This document shows, in pieces, positions 57,101-64,000 of a stretch of DNA of 64,000 bases. Position 1 is the first letter of the stretch, and every line of letters begins with the position of its first letter. Source of the DNA: Bradyrhizobium sp. WSM471 (lineage in GTDB: Bacteria; Pseudomonadota; Alphaproteobacteria; Rhizobiales; Xanthobacteraceae); contig NZ_CM001442.1 of the NCBI RefSeq assembly GCF_000244915.1, positions 2,356,001-2,420,000 on the forward strand, written 5' to 3'. The notes beneath the pieces are model-generated. The model did no database searches and was not told where the DNA came from. It saw only the letters and a list, made by a program, of their open reading frames with translations. Position numbers and translations under genes: made by a program.

Positions 57101-59036
57101 AGCGACGCTTGCGAGCACGCATGTCGAGGTCCTGACGGGCACGGCGGAAGCCAACAGCACGATCACGGTGTTCGACGGTGCGAACAAGCTCGGCACCGCG
57201 GTCGCCAACGCCAGCGGCGCATGGAGCTATACCACTGCGGCGCTGTCGACCGGCGGTCACAGCTTCACGGCCACGGCGACCGATGCTGCGGGCAACACCG
57301 GCACGGCGTCTTCGCCGGTCTCGGTGACGATCGCCGCGGCGCCTGCGGCGCCGACGATCGCTTCGTTCACGACCGACAGCGGTGTTGTCGGCGACCACAT
57401 CACCAACGACAACACGCTGACGCTGACGGGCTCGGCCGTCGCCGGCAGCACCGTGAAGGTGCTTGACGGTTCGACGGTGCTGGGGACCGTGACGGCGAAC
57501 TCGAGCGGCGCCTGGACGCTGACCACGGCCGCGCTCTCCGACGGCGGTCACTCGCTGATGGCGACGGCGACGACCTCGGGCGGCACCAGCGTTGCGTCGA
57601 CGGCCCTGGCCGTCACGATCGATACGCACGCGCCGGGTGTGCCGACGCTGGTCGCATCGACGTCTGCAGCGACGCTTGCGAGCACGCATGTCGAGGTCCT
57701 GACGGGCACGGCGGAAGCCAACAGCACGATCACGGTGTTCGACGGTGCGAACAAGCTCGGCACCGCGGTCGCCAACGCCAGCGGCGCATGGAGCTATACC
57801 ACTGCGGCGCTGTCGACCGGCGGTCACAGCTTCACGGCCACGGCGACCGATGCTGCGGGCAACACCGGCACGGCGTCTTCGCCGGTCTCGGTGACGATCG
57901 CCGCGGCGCCTGCGGCGCCGACGATCGCCTCGTTCACGACCGACAGCGGTGTTGTCGGCGACCACATCACCAACGACAACACGCTGACGCTGACGGGCTC
58001 GGCCGTCGCCGGCAGCACCGTGAAAGTCTTCGATGGCTCCACTCAGCTGGGTAGCGCCAATGTTGACGGCAGCGGCCATTGGTCCCTAGCGACGCCCACG
58101 CTCAACGATGGAATTCACAATCTCACCGCGCAGGATGCATCCGGCGGTCCCGCGTCGGGGACATTTGCGATCACGATTGATACACATGCTCCGACTGCGC
58201 CGACGATGGATGTTGCTTCGCAGGCCGGGACCACCGCGAAAGCCAGCACCATCGCCGACGACGTCATGCTCAAGGGCACCGCAGAAGCGAACAGCCTGAT
58301 CAAGATCTTTGACGGCTCGGTCCAGATCGGGACCTCAACTGCAACCAGCACGGGGGTATGGAGCTTCGATGCGGGCAACCTGAGCGCTGGTGGACACGAT
58401 TTGACCTCGACAGCGACCGATGCTGCGGGCAACACCAGTCAAACCTCCGCTACCACGCACCTTGAGATCGATGCGCAGGCTCATGTCGAATTCACGAATC
58501 TTTCGGAGAACCGTTGGGGTGCCGTCACACTGAAGGGTACGGCCGATCCCAACAGCACTATCAAACTCTTCGATGACACGAAGGCCCTTGGTTCGGCCAC
58601 CGTGGGGTCGGATGGAACTTGGACGTACACAACTAAAGCCGGCTTTCCCAACACCGTTCATAAATTCACGGCGCAAGAAGTCGACAGCTCTGGGCACGTT
58701 GTTGCCAACAGTGATGGGGCCGCAATTCTGGGAACAACCGGAAGAAACGCACTCACCGGCACGAATGGGGATGACGTTTTCCTGGGTAACGGACGCATTG
58801 ATACGTTCGTTTTCGCGGCCAACTTCGGCAATGACGTCATCAAGGACTTCCACGCCAGCGGTTGGAATCACGATGTGATACAATTCAACAACACCGCTTT
58901 CGACAGTTTCGCCAGCGTTTTGGCTCACGCTTCGCAATGCGGTGGCGATGTGGTCATCTCCGCCGGCTCCGACAGCCTCACGCTGAAAAACACGAAATTG
59001 AGCGCACTCGATAGCCACGATTTCCACTTTGGATAG
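51132..59036 (+). CDS. Giant type I-secreted Ig-like/beta-helix repeat protein
   Basis: 2634 residues, predicted extracellular. Residues 114-230 are a beta domain (FSGKIAGQLAIGDVIDLADV). 252-547 and 1250-1567 are two right-handed beta helices, opening YTVRPSWEVAGVDYAVG and YAVRPPWQVAGVDYAVG. Ig-like repeats (NDNTLTLTGSAVAGSTVKVL, GAWTLTTAALSDGGHSL) fill 565-1237 and 1693-2530, and 1572-1687 is a different Ig-like domain. The tail (GRNALTGTNGDDVFLGNGR, NFGNDVIKDFHASGWNHDVI) is RTX/serralysin-like, for type I secretion. No N-terminal signal. Start is a TTG with AAAGGGG eight bases before it. The export genes follow 39 bases on. Likely a matrix adhesin or matrix-bound glycan-active protein. Confidence 0.88.
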   Translation: MTRKTHPSVQFDHAERHSSSDIIASIEAAAADALMAIRSTGAASRMAIAQSLHRDVFHHGHTAELDQGVGLRSDANSEVGSGSPSDVTIVDTPAHSLAPTVEVAGSGGASADAGAQLAVVSDGGTLELSSSFSGAVAFDGATGTLKIDDSSTFSGKIAGQLAIGDVIDLADVTAGANAQISYTGNNSPGILTVSDGTHTASIELLGNYSLANFTASSDGHGGTLIVDPPLVGDGSAGAPGGAPQLAGILDGYTVRPSWEVAGVDYAVGITAGTVLKDPSTIKMAGVSVNSSLHQVTVTGGNVTLDGYDFSLAGGWSVITQAANTTISNSNFKIGSNSNFTIYGDNGSSNLTVKNCVIDGNMQSDQLNNGLIYTSTSGLTVEYTLLKNAYSDFIQAQGGGQVTIKYNVLNDNGNVNAHPDWLQTMGSNPFTETIMYNTVYQTVVSNSDGTQGFMLNDNGSTVTSAELAYNTIIALPGSNVGVMTTVNGGSSLAGTVLIHDNFADTRGGTFGNESFFSDPTYSPNAKYYNNTNMETGGLYFQNITPSPTAPVGAQTNSAKPVVTHSTLVPTVTVTSETVSGDAVTLKGQASSGSWISGYTIQIFDGATQIGLVDTDSSGAWTFTATLSAGTHSLTAKANNFFGYVSAPSQAVSAVIAGSGTSSPTPPAAPTIASFTTDSGVVGDHITNDNTLTLTGSAVAGSTVKVLDGSTVLGTVTANSSGAWTLTTAALSDGGHSLMATATTSGGTSVASTALAVTIDTHAPGVPTLVASTSAATLASTHVEVLTGTAEANSTITVFDGANKLGTAVANASGAWSYTTAALSTGGHSFTATATDAAGNTGTASSPVSVTIAAAPAAPTIASFTTDSGVVGDHITNDNTLTLTGSAVAGSTVKVLDGSTVLGTVTANSSGAWTLTTAALSDGGHSLTATATTSGGTSVASTALAVTIDTHAPGVPFEAGDSIVNGNQVVLTGTAEANSTVQVYDGATLVGTGTTNSSGNWTVTTVGLSEGAHFLTATATDVAGNVSALSQPLDPVIGAAVPATPTIASFTTDSGVVGDHTTNDNTLTLTGSAVASSTVKIFDGSSQLGTANVDGSGNWSFTTAALGDGGHILTTQDVDSSGQVSLASAPLSITIDTHAPVAPTIGAYSQTGSSVGSTTTLNDLVLKGSAEANSSVKIFDNSTQIGTATADSSGAWSFDTGVLSNGAQKFTATTTDAAGNVSAASAGLNVTVNSASSGYADGSSSAHIGTPQLASLLDSYAVRPPWQVAGVDYAVGVPAGTALKDPSVAANLPAGVSIDTANHVVSILGNNVTLDGFDFSLSGGWTVVVKPGTTGTTTIENCNFSLGANQPVAIDAGSTNVGNLTVLNCSFDGNQMNIPSVQPPPAGTGLGAAINYNGTGTFVAKYNYIHDMPADGIDLGNGTVTPTIQYNVFEGLGYTPGSHPDPIQFVGDVVNNAMIAYNTIYQPQGVEPNEGLAVQAQLGSTITNTTIANNVIIATGPNMSISLNIGLFQDSGNVLNGVIVSNNYVDPTGTFTDTGFGDLPSEVQGSNLTIENNINLLTGKKTGPTAGSFATTDVVSVVPSPSSGTEGVGTSIVFTVKFDQAMTVTGKPSLVLNDGGVATYTGGAGTNTLTFSYTVAASDTKVSALAITQVNLANGAKIANSLGDAAELTGALKTFTGLQVDPGTTSTPTPPAAPTIASFTTDSGVVGDHITNDNTLTLTGSAVAGSTVKVLDGSTVLGTVTANSSGAWTLTTAALSDGGHSLMATATTSGGTSVASTALAVTIDTHAPGVPTLVASTSAATLASTHVEVLTGTAEANSTITVFDGANKLGTAVANASGAWSYTTAALSTGGHSFTATATDAAGNTGTASSPVSVTIAAAPAAPTIASFTTDSGVVGDHITNDNTLTLTGSAVAGSTVKVLDGSTVLGTVTANSSGAWTLTTAALSDGGHSLTATATTSGGTSVASTALAVTIDTHAPGVPTLVASTSAATLASTHVEVLTGTAEANSTITVFDGANKLGTAVANASGAWSYTTAALSTGGHSFTATATDAAGNTGTASSPVSVTIAAAPAAPTIASFTTDSGVVGDHITNDNTLTLTGSAVAGSTVKVLDGSTVLGTVTANSSGAWTLTTAALSDGGHSLMATATTSGGTSVASTALAVTIDTHAPGVPTLVASTSAATLASTHVEVLTGTAEANSTITVFDGANKLGTAVANASGAWSYTTAALSTGGHSFTATATDAAGNTGTASSPVSVTIAAAPAAPTIASFTTDSGVVGDHITNDNTLTLTGSAVAGSTVKVFDGSTQLGSANVDGSGHWSLATPTLNDGIHNLTAQDASGGPASGTFAITIDTHAPTAPTMDVASQAGTTAKASTIADDVMLKGTAEANSLIKIFDGSVQIGTSTATSTGVWSFDAGNLSAGGHDLTSTATDAAGNTSQTSATTHLEIDAQAHVEFTNLSENRWGAVTLKGTADPNSTIKLFDDTKALGSATVGSDGTWTYTTKAGFPNTVHKFTAQEVDSSGHVVANSDGAAILGTTGRNALTGTNGDDVFLGNGRIDTFVFAANFGNDVIKDFHASGWNHDVIQFNNTAFDSFASVLAHASQCGGDVVISAGSDSLTLKNTKLSALDSHDFHFG
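53124..53990 (+). repeat. 567-bp coding repeat, block 1 (one and a half units)
   Basis: Unit 1 runs 53124-53690; unit 2 starts at 53691 and stays in register until about 53990, where the sequence changes. Each unit encodes two Ig-like domains (189 residues). Nearly identical at the DNA level to block 2. Confidence 0.9.
56208..58023 (+). repeat. 567-bp coding repeat, block 2 (three units and a part)
   Basis: Units start at 56208, 56775 and 57342, exactly 567 bases apart, with a partial fourth at 57909. Small differences alternate: ATCGCTTCG with CTGATGGCG in the first and third, ATCGCCTCG with CTGACGGCG in the second, the same alternation as in block 1. So the copied unit looks like 1134 bases. 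Confidence 0.9.
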
Positions 59037-59075
59037 CACTTGACGATTAGGGGCAGACGATTTTGCGGGGGACTT

Positions 59076-60986
59076 ATGAGTGATTTGGGATCGCGGCGGG
59101 AGCTCCCGCCGCCCGACGCTTCTGCGGTCGAGGTTTCTCACTGGCAGGTGGCTAAGGCCGCAGTGGGGATCATCGTCGATCGGGTTCGATCGAAGGTCTC
59201 CGGCGGGGCGCTGGAGACAATGCGCTCCCGAATCTTCCGCGAGCGTGCAGGGGCGGATGCGGTCTACGGGGACGCGCGCTCCGAAGTACTCACCTTCGTC
59301 GTTTCTTGCCGTCGCATCTTTTGGGCTCTTGCGATATTCAGCGGCCTCAGCAATCTTTTGATGCTGAATGGCTCCTTCTTCATGCTGCAGGTCTACGACC
59401 GGGTTCTGCCAGGCCGCAGCATCCCGACTCTTGTCGCGCTGTTGGCCCTCGTGGCGATGCTATATGTGCTTCAAGGAGGGCTTGACCTGGTCAGAAGCCG
59501 GATAAGCCTGCGCATCGGCCGTTATCTCGACGAACGACTGGGACTGCGGGTCTTTGATGCGCTCGTCAGATTGCCCCTCAAGACGCGGGGCGACGGCGAC
59601 GGGTTGCAGCCTTTGCGCGATCTCGACCAGGTTCGCAGCTTCTTGTCGAGCAGCGGCCCGGCCGCTTTGTTCGATCTGCCATGGATACCGATCTATCTGG
59701 GTATCTGCTTCCTCTTCCATTTTTGGATCGGAATAGCCGCGCTGCTCGGCGGTATCATACTGGTCGGCCTCACCGCTCTCACGGAAATTCAAAGCCGCGG
59801 TCCGGCCAAAGCCTCTTCACGACATGCAGTCCTGCGCAGTGCCCTTGCGGCTGAGGGACGACGAAACGCTGAAGTACTTCAGGCCATGGGAATGCGGCGT
59901 CAGGCCGCCGAGCGATGGCAGGACGTGAATCAGAAATACCTGGCGGCCCATGAGCGATCCAGCGATATCGGAAGCGGGCTCGGCGGCATTTCAAAGACGT
60001 TCAGGTCGCTTCTGCAATCGCTTATCCTCGCGGTCGGTGCCTATCTGGTCATCAATCAGGAATCTACTGCAGGTATTATCATTGCAAGCTCAATCTTGAC
60101 TGCCAGGGGACTTGCTCCTGTCGAGATCGCAATCGCGAACTGGAAGGGCTTCGTCTCCGCAAGGCAAGCAGGTCGGCGCCTCGACGATTTGCTCAAGCTC
60201 CTGCCGCGCGAAGAAGAGCCGCTCGCGTTGCCGCCGCCGACCGGTGCCCTGGTCGTCGAGCAGCTTCATGTCGCGGCCCCGGGCTCCCAGAAACCCCTGC
60301 TGTCGGACGTATCGTTCGCGTTGAAAGGCGGGCAAGCGCTTGGCATCATCGGCCCAAGCGGAGCAGGCAAATCTACTTTGGCAAGGGCGCTCGTGGGGGT
60401 TTGGCCACATGCACGGGGCAAGATTAAACTGGATAATGCCGCACTGGAGCACTGGTCATCCCAGTCCCTCGGCAAACACATCGGATATCTTCCTCAAGAT
60501 GTCGAATTGTTCGACGGCAGCATTGCCGTCAATATCGCCCGGTTTGACGTCAAGGCCACTCCTGCAGCGGTTTTGGGAGCCGCAAACGCTGCCGGAGCGC
60601 ACGATCTCATCCTGTCTCTTCCCGACGCCTATTCAACGAGAGTGGGCGAGGGCGGCATGGCGCTGTCGGCCGGACAGCGTCAGCGTATCGGCCTTGCCCG
60701 CGCGTTCTACGGGAGCCCATTTCTTGTCGTCTTGGACGAGCCCACTTCCAATCTCGATTCAGAGGGTGAGGATGCGCTGACCGAGGCAATCCTTGGTGTG
60801 CGTCGCCGTGGCGGGATCGTCATCATCGTTGCTCACCGCCCCAAGGCCCTTGAAGGGGTCGACCACGTTCTGGTGGTTGGGGAAGGCAGAGTGCAGTCGT
60901 TCGGGCCCAAGGAAGAGGTACTGAGGAAAGTCTTGCGCACGCCGGTACCGTTGAGGGTTGTCGCCGACGGACAAGGAGGGGCGTGA
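59076..60986 (+). CDS. Type I secretion ABC transporter (PrtD-like)
   Basis: A 636-residue inner-membrane permease-ATPase. The transmembrane half runs about residues 80-330 (FSGLSNLLMLNGSFFMLQVY, DLPWIPIYLGICFLFHFWIG). The ATPase half has Walker A GIIGPSGAGKSTLARAL, the signature ALSAGQRQRIGLARAF, Walker B LVVLDEPTSNLDSEG and the switch His in IVIIVAHRPKAL. No N-terminal peptidase domain, as in the PrtD group that exports RTX-tailed proteins. The ATG at 59076 has GGGGGA six bases before it. It ends overlapping the fusion-protein gene. The partner is almost surely the giant protein upstream. Confidence 0.93.
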   Translation: MSDLGSRRELPPPDASAVEVSHWQVAKAAVGIIVDRVRSKVSGGALETMRSRIFRERAGADAVYGDARSEVLTFVVSCRRIFWALAIFSGLSNLLMLNGSFFMLQVYDRVLPGRSIPTLVALLALVAMLYVLQGGLDLVRSRISLRIGRYLDERLGLRVFDALVRLPLKTRGDGDGLQPLRDLDQVRSFLSSSGPAALFDLPWIPIYLGICFLFHFWIGIAALLGGIILVGLTALTEIQSRGPAKASSRHAVLRSALAAEGRRNAEVLQAMGMRRQAAERWQDVNQKYLAAHERSSDIGSGLGGISKTFRSLLQSLILAVGAYLVINQESTAGIIIASSILTARGLAPVEIAIANWKGFVSARQAGRRLDDLLKLLPREEEPLALPPPTGALVVEQLHVAAPGSQKPLLSDVSFALKGGQALGIIGPSGAGKSTLARALVGVWPHARGKIKLDNAALEHWSSQSLGKHIGYLPQDVELFDGSIAVNIARFDVKATPAAVLGAANAAGAHDLILSLPDAYSTRVGEGGMALSAGQRQRIGLARAFYGSPFLVVLDEPTSNLDSEGEDALTEAILGVRRRGGIVIIVAHRPKALEGVDHVLVVGEGRVQSFGPKEEVLRKVLRTPVPLRVVADGQGGA

Positions 60987-62302
60987 TGGAGGGCGAAGCC
61001 GCAACGCCAGCGTTACGATCTATTCAGCGCTACATGATCGTTGGCATTCTCATTATTTTATTTGCGACGTTTGGAATTGGCGGGTGGGCCGCGACCTCAC
61101 AATTGACCGGGGCCGTGATCGGGCAGGGCGTTGTTGTCGTCGATTCGAGCGTCAAGAAGGTGCAACACGCAACAGGCGGCATCGTTGGTGAGATGCACGT
61201 GCGTGAAGGTGACCATGTCGATGCAGGGCAGATCCTGATCGGACTGGACAAGACCCAAACGCTCGCCAACGCCACAATTGTTATTCAAGGCGTCGATGAA
61301 CTCCTTGCTCGTCAAGGTCGTCTCGAGGCGGAGCGCGACAATTCCGAGCAAATCGTCTTCCAGATGTCTTTGATCGAGCGCGCGCGCGACACCTCTTCTG
61401 TGGCTGCGCATGTCGTCGCTGCCGAGAAAGCCCTCTTCAGTTTGAGAAGGGAAGCCAGGGCTGGCCAGAAAGCCCAGCTGAGGGAGCGAATTGCGCAACT
61501 GGCGGAAGAAGTAAAGGGATATTCGGGCCAGGTCGACGCAAAGCTCAAGGAAATCGATCTGATCCGTCAGGAACTCGAGGGTGTTCGTGCCCTTTGGCAG
61601 AAGAACCTCATCCCGATCGCACGACTAACCGCGCTTGAGCGCGATTCAGCGCGACTTGAGGGTGAGCGCAGTCAATTGACCGGGGCCATCGCGCAATCCA
61701 AGGGCAAGACGGCCGAAATTCAGCTCCAAATGATCCAGATTGATCAGGATTTGCGAACTGAGGTCGGCAAGGACCTGATCGAAACGCGCGCAAAGCTCTC
61801 GGAGTTGTCGGAACGCAAGACGGCGGCGGTGGATCAACTGAGCCGCGTGGACATTCGCGCTCCGCAAAGTGGTCGTGTGCATCAACTGACAGTTCATACC
61901 GTTGGTGGTGTGATTGCGCCTGGTGAGCAGATCATGCTCATTGTTCCAGATGCAGACGCGCTTGCCATCGAGGTGAAAATCTCGCCGCGCGATATCGACC
62001 AGGTCTATTTCGGCCAACAGGCGGCCTTGCGATTTGCAGCGTTCAACCAGAAAACCACGCCGGAAATCGAAGGCACGGTAACAATGGTATCGCCGGATTT
62101 GACCGAGGATCGGAGAACCGGCAATAGCTTCTATACAGTGCGGGTGGGACTTGGCGCGGATGAGCTCGAAAAACTCGGGACCGCCAAGCTCGTGCCCGGC
62201 ATGCCGGTCGAAGTGTTCATCAAGACGGCCGGCCGGACGGCACTGTCTTATCTGACCAAACCTCTGATGGACCAGGCTGAGCACGCGTTCAAGGAGAGGT
62301 GA
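60986..62302 (+). CDS. Type I secretion membrane-fusion protein (HlyD/PrtE-like)
   Basis: A 438-residue periplasmic adaptor linking the ABC transporter to an outer-membrane channel. One N-terminal helix (YMIVGILIILFATFGIGGWA), then the lipoyl half VQHATGGIVGEMHVREGDHV and GQILIGLDKTQTLANATIVI, a long coiled coil (RERIAQLAEEVKGYSGQVDA, SQLTGAIAQSKGKTAEIQLQ), the second lipoyl half VDIRAPQSGRVHQLTVHTVG, and the beta-barrel end VSPRDIDQVYFGQQAALRF-like. AAGGAGG stands before the start, overlapping the transporter stop in TGATG. No TolC-type channel gene is seen in the window, so that part must be elsewhere. Confidence 0.92.
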   Translation: MEGEAATPALRSIQRYMIVGILIILFATFGIGGWAATSQLTGAVIGQGVVVVDSSVKKVQHATGGIVGEMHVREGDHVDAGQILIGLDKTQTLANATIVIQGVDELLARQGRLEAERDNSEQIVFQMSLIERARDTSSVAAHVVAAEKALFSLRREARAGQKAQLRERIAQLAEEVKGYSGQVDAKLKEIDLIRQELEGVRALWQKNLIPIARLTALERDSARLEGERSQLTGAIAQSKGKTAEIQLQMIQIDQDLRTEVGKDLIETRAKLSELSERKTAAVDQLSRVDIRAPQSGRVHQLTVHTVGGVIAPGEQIMLIVPDADALAIEVKISPRDIDQVYFGQQAALRFAAFNQKTTPEIEGTVTMVSPDLTEDRRTGNSFYTVRVGLGADELEKLGTAKLVPGMPVEVFIKTAGRTALSYLTKPLMDQAEHAFKER

Positions 62303-62308
62303 GTTGGC

Positions 62309-63427
62309 TTAGTGCACAGTCGCTTGTCCGCCCACGTTCGATGCCAATTCTGAGATTTGTCTGACTGCTGAGCCTTCGATTGCGACGCAGGTCAGGCGTC
62401 CCGTCACGAAGGCTCCGGTGTCAATGTTCAGGCGGTTGGTCCGCACATCGGGGACACGTACTGGCGTATGGCCGTGGACGACGAAAGCCTCGAAGGGCGC
62501 CCGGAAATCGAGGAAGTCTTCGCGGATCCAGAGGAGATCGCTTTCGTCCTGCTGAGCGATGGGGATATTCGGACGAATTCCCGCATGTACAAACAGGACG
62601 TCTCCGCATTGAAACCATGTTTGCAGCGAGCCAAGAAATGCCCGGTGATCGTCGGGTAGGGTCGTGGCGAGTTGCACTGCGAGGTCAATTCGCTCCTGCA
62701 TGTCGGGTTGCAGGGTGGGCTTCAGACCATAGGAGTGGAGCGTCTCAAGGCCGCCGCAGGTCCGCCATGAGTCCAGGGCCGTCGGATCCTGAAGAAAGGC
62801 TAAAACGAAGGTCTCGTGATTCCCTTTCAGGAATACGCTTTCGATTCTGGCTTTGCATTCGACTAAGATATCCAGGACGTCCTTCGATGATGGTCCCCGA
62901 TCGATGTAGTCACCCAGGAAAACGAGAATTGGCCGTTCGGCCGGACTCCTTGTGTAGTCGGAATTGATATTTTCGAGCACCGAACGCAACAGGTCCGCGC
63001 GGCCATGGATATCTCCGATTGCATATATCCTCACGCCAGTGGGGAGGCCAGCCGGGATACGAATGCTTCGTCCCGCATCGAAGACCATAGGATGCGCGCT
63101 GCCGCTTCGTGCCGCCGGGCGTAATCTCCGTGCGCTATCCAAGCGTCTCGGTCTGGCCAATTGACCGGTCACCAGCCGGACCATCGTCAGAACCGGCTCG
63201 GGAAACGTTTGCCAAAACCTCGGTTTAAAGCTTCCGTCATGACCCGGCGCGTCGAACGAGGGCGGATTGGAGGAGGCTTCAAGCGAACCATCCTGATCAC
63301 GCCAGGAGGAGGAGCTGAAGTTCCGATTTAAGACGTCCGATCGCCAAGCATGCAATTTTAGAGCACCGATCGAACCCAGGATCACGACCTGGGCGCACAC
63401 GACGAGTGCAAGTTCGCCAAGGGTCAT
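62309..63427 (-). CDS. PPP-type metallophosphoesterase with N-terminal membrane anchor
   Basis: A 372-residue protein. It opens with a hydrophobic helix (MTLGELALVVCAQVVILGSI), then a 120-residue low-complexity linker, then a phosphatase domain: VRIYAIGDIHGRADLLRSVL, ILVFLGDYIDRGPSSKDVLD, SVFLKGNHETFVLAFLQDP, VLFVHAGIRPNIP and FVVHGHTPVRVP. All metal ligands are present. It resembles the enzyme at 13366 but is longer and probably tethered to the inner membrane. ATG at 63427 chosen over a TTG 14 codons earlier. Convergent with the fusion-protein gene, seven bases apart. Confidence 0.85.
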   Translation of the reverse strand: MTLGELALVVCAQVVILGSIGALKLHAWRSDVLNRNFSSSSWRDQDGSLEASSNPPSFDAPGHDGSFKPRFWQTFPEPVLTMVRLVTGQLARPRRLDSARRLRPAARSGSAHPMVFDAGRSIRIPAGLPTGVRIYAIGDIHGRADLLRSVLENINSDYTRSPAERPILVFLGDYIDRGPSSKDVLDILVECKARIESVFLKGNHETFVLAFLQDPTALDSWRTCGGLETLHSYGLKPTLQPDMQERIDLAVQLATTLPDDHRAFLGSLQTWFQCGDVLFVHAGIRPNIPIAQQDESDLLWIREDFLDFRAPFEAFVVHGHTPVRVPDVRTNRLNIDTGAFVTGRLTCVAIEGSAVRQISELASNVGGQATVH

Positions 63428-63620
63428 CCCCGTGCGATCCTGCCGCAGATCACCTCGCGCGCGCGCCAAGGCCCCGCGAGATAAGATCGGTCTATTGCCC
63501 CTCGTTGGCTACGGTTCATCGCGATACGCCATCAAAGATGTTGTGTCTTGGCCCAGACCCATCTATCCCGGATGCCCACCCTAGACCCGATGCCCGAGCG
63601 GCTCGTTCGAGCATGAAATA

Positions 63621-64000
63621 TCAGGCGGCAACTATCTGCGCGCTGGACGCCGCCATATTAGTTGCCCTTGCGGCGAGGAGTTCACGAACGACCCGAGGTA
63701 CTTGTCGGTGTGCCTTGGCGCGGGCAAATGGCATTTCGACGATGGCTTTGCCTTCCGGGTACAGTTCCTCGTGTTCGTGCCAGTTGTCGAAGGCGAGACG
63801 ATCGACATTGTCGATGAAAGTCTCCGCCGGCGTGTTCTCGGCCAGGATCAACGAGTGATGTTCAAGTTCAACATGATAGTAGGTGAACGTCAGAGGTACT
63901 TTGGTTTCGCGTACAATCGATGTGCCATTAACCAGCGCACCGGCCTGAATGAGCACACCCCCGACAAGGATTGCGTGATCAGGCGATAGCAGAAAATCGC
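63621..64000 (-). CDS. Hint-domain (Hedgehog/intein-like) protein, C-terminal part
   Basis: Runs off the right edge of the window; the start is outside. What is present reads LLSPDHAILVGGVLIQAGAL with the Hint His motif, then TKVPLTFTYYHVELEHHSLI, LAENTPAETFIDNVDRLAF and WHEHEELYPEGKAIVEMP. This is the C-terminal half of a Hint_2 type domain, common near the end of secreted alphaproteobacterial repeat proteins, often type I substrates. A possible second substrate for the exporter at 59076, by inference. Confidence 0.7.
   Translation of the reverse strand, partial: DFLLSPDHAILVGGVLIQAGALVNGTSIVRETKVPLTFTYYHVELEHHSLILAENTPAETFIDNVDRLAFDNWHEHEELYPEGKAIVEMPFARAKAHRQVPRVVRELLAARATNMAASSAQIVAA

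Noticed and set aside
53124..58023. Regular repeats considered as a CRISPR array or satellite
   Set aside because: Units are 567 bp, fully coding, in frame and encode Ig-like domains; no spacers.
55773..58079. A 768-codon open frame on the minus strand
   Set aside because: It is antisense to the giant repeat protein, consists of Arg/Gly-rich reverse reading of the same 567-bp repeats, and has no ribosome site or domain.

Overview
The window looks like a chromosomal segment of a Bradyrhizobium-like alphaproteobacterium. The reasons are the high-GC coding sequence with sharply AT-rich promoters, the alphaproteobacterial style of the exopolysaccharide (EPS) proteins, and the mix of IS5-, IS66- and IS481-type elements. 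That placement is inference from gene content; no rRNA or tRNA gene was found to confirm it. Most of the window (about 9.6 to 63.5 kb) is one large, largely intact locus for making, exporting and decorating a surface polysaccharide, with a secreted giant repeat protein at its right end.

Left flank (1-9.6 kb): one intact glycosyltransferase, then a run of broken genes: a frameshifted aldose epimerase, an internally deleted metallo-beta-lactamase-fold gene, an acyltransferase with a stop and frameshifts, an OmpR-type response regulator, a degenerate IS5-type element, and a caspase-like protein with a peptidoglycan-binding-like tail. From 9.6 kb on, almost every gene is intact except the IS elements.

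EPS core, part 1 (9.6-28 kb): GT4 glycosyltransferase, a thioesterase, a BioF2/FemAB-like acyltransferase, a small secreted protein, a PPP-type phosphatase, an H-NS-like protein, the polyprenyl-phosphate sugar transferase that starts the repeat unit, a decayed IS66, an O-antigen-ligase/polymerase-like protein, the outer-membrane export lipoprotein, the Wzz/BY-kinase co-polymerase, a small protein with a sorting-signal-like C-terminus, and asnB.

Amino-acid branch (26.3-32.9 kb): asnB, an acyl-CoA dehydrogenase, a stand-alone thioesterase with a TubC-type docking domain and a Cys in place of the nucleophilic Ser, and an adenylation-carrier NRPS protein whose specificity residues read as an asparagine code. 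This is the most unusual part of the locus.

EPS core, part 2 (33.3-50.5 kb): an exosortase-family protein with an overlapping partner, a polysaccharide deacetylase, two GT2 transferases, an unrecognised probable alpha/alpha-barrel protein, wecG-wecB-wecC (UDP-ManNAc/ManNAcA supply and transfer), a Wzx-like flippase, an acyltransferase, a methyltransferase, a Tat-exported beta-helix protein, a second ligase/polymerase-like protein and a YdcF-like protein.

Right end (51.1-64 kb): a 2634-residue Ig-like/beta-helix protein with an RTX-like C-terminus, followed at once by its probable type I secretion ATPase and membrane-fusion protein, a second PPP phosphatase, and the C-terminal part of a Hint-domain protein cut by the window edge. 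The giant protein carries two copies of the beta-helix module found in the stand-alone beta-helix protein, which links the secretion cassette to the polysaccharide locus.
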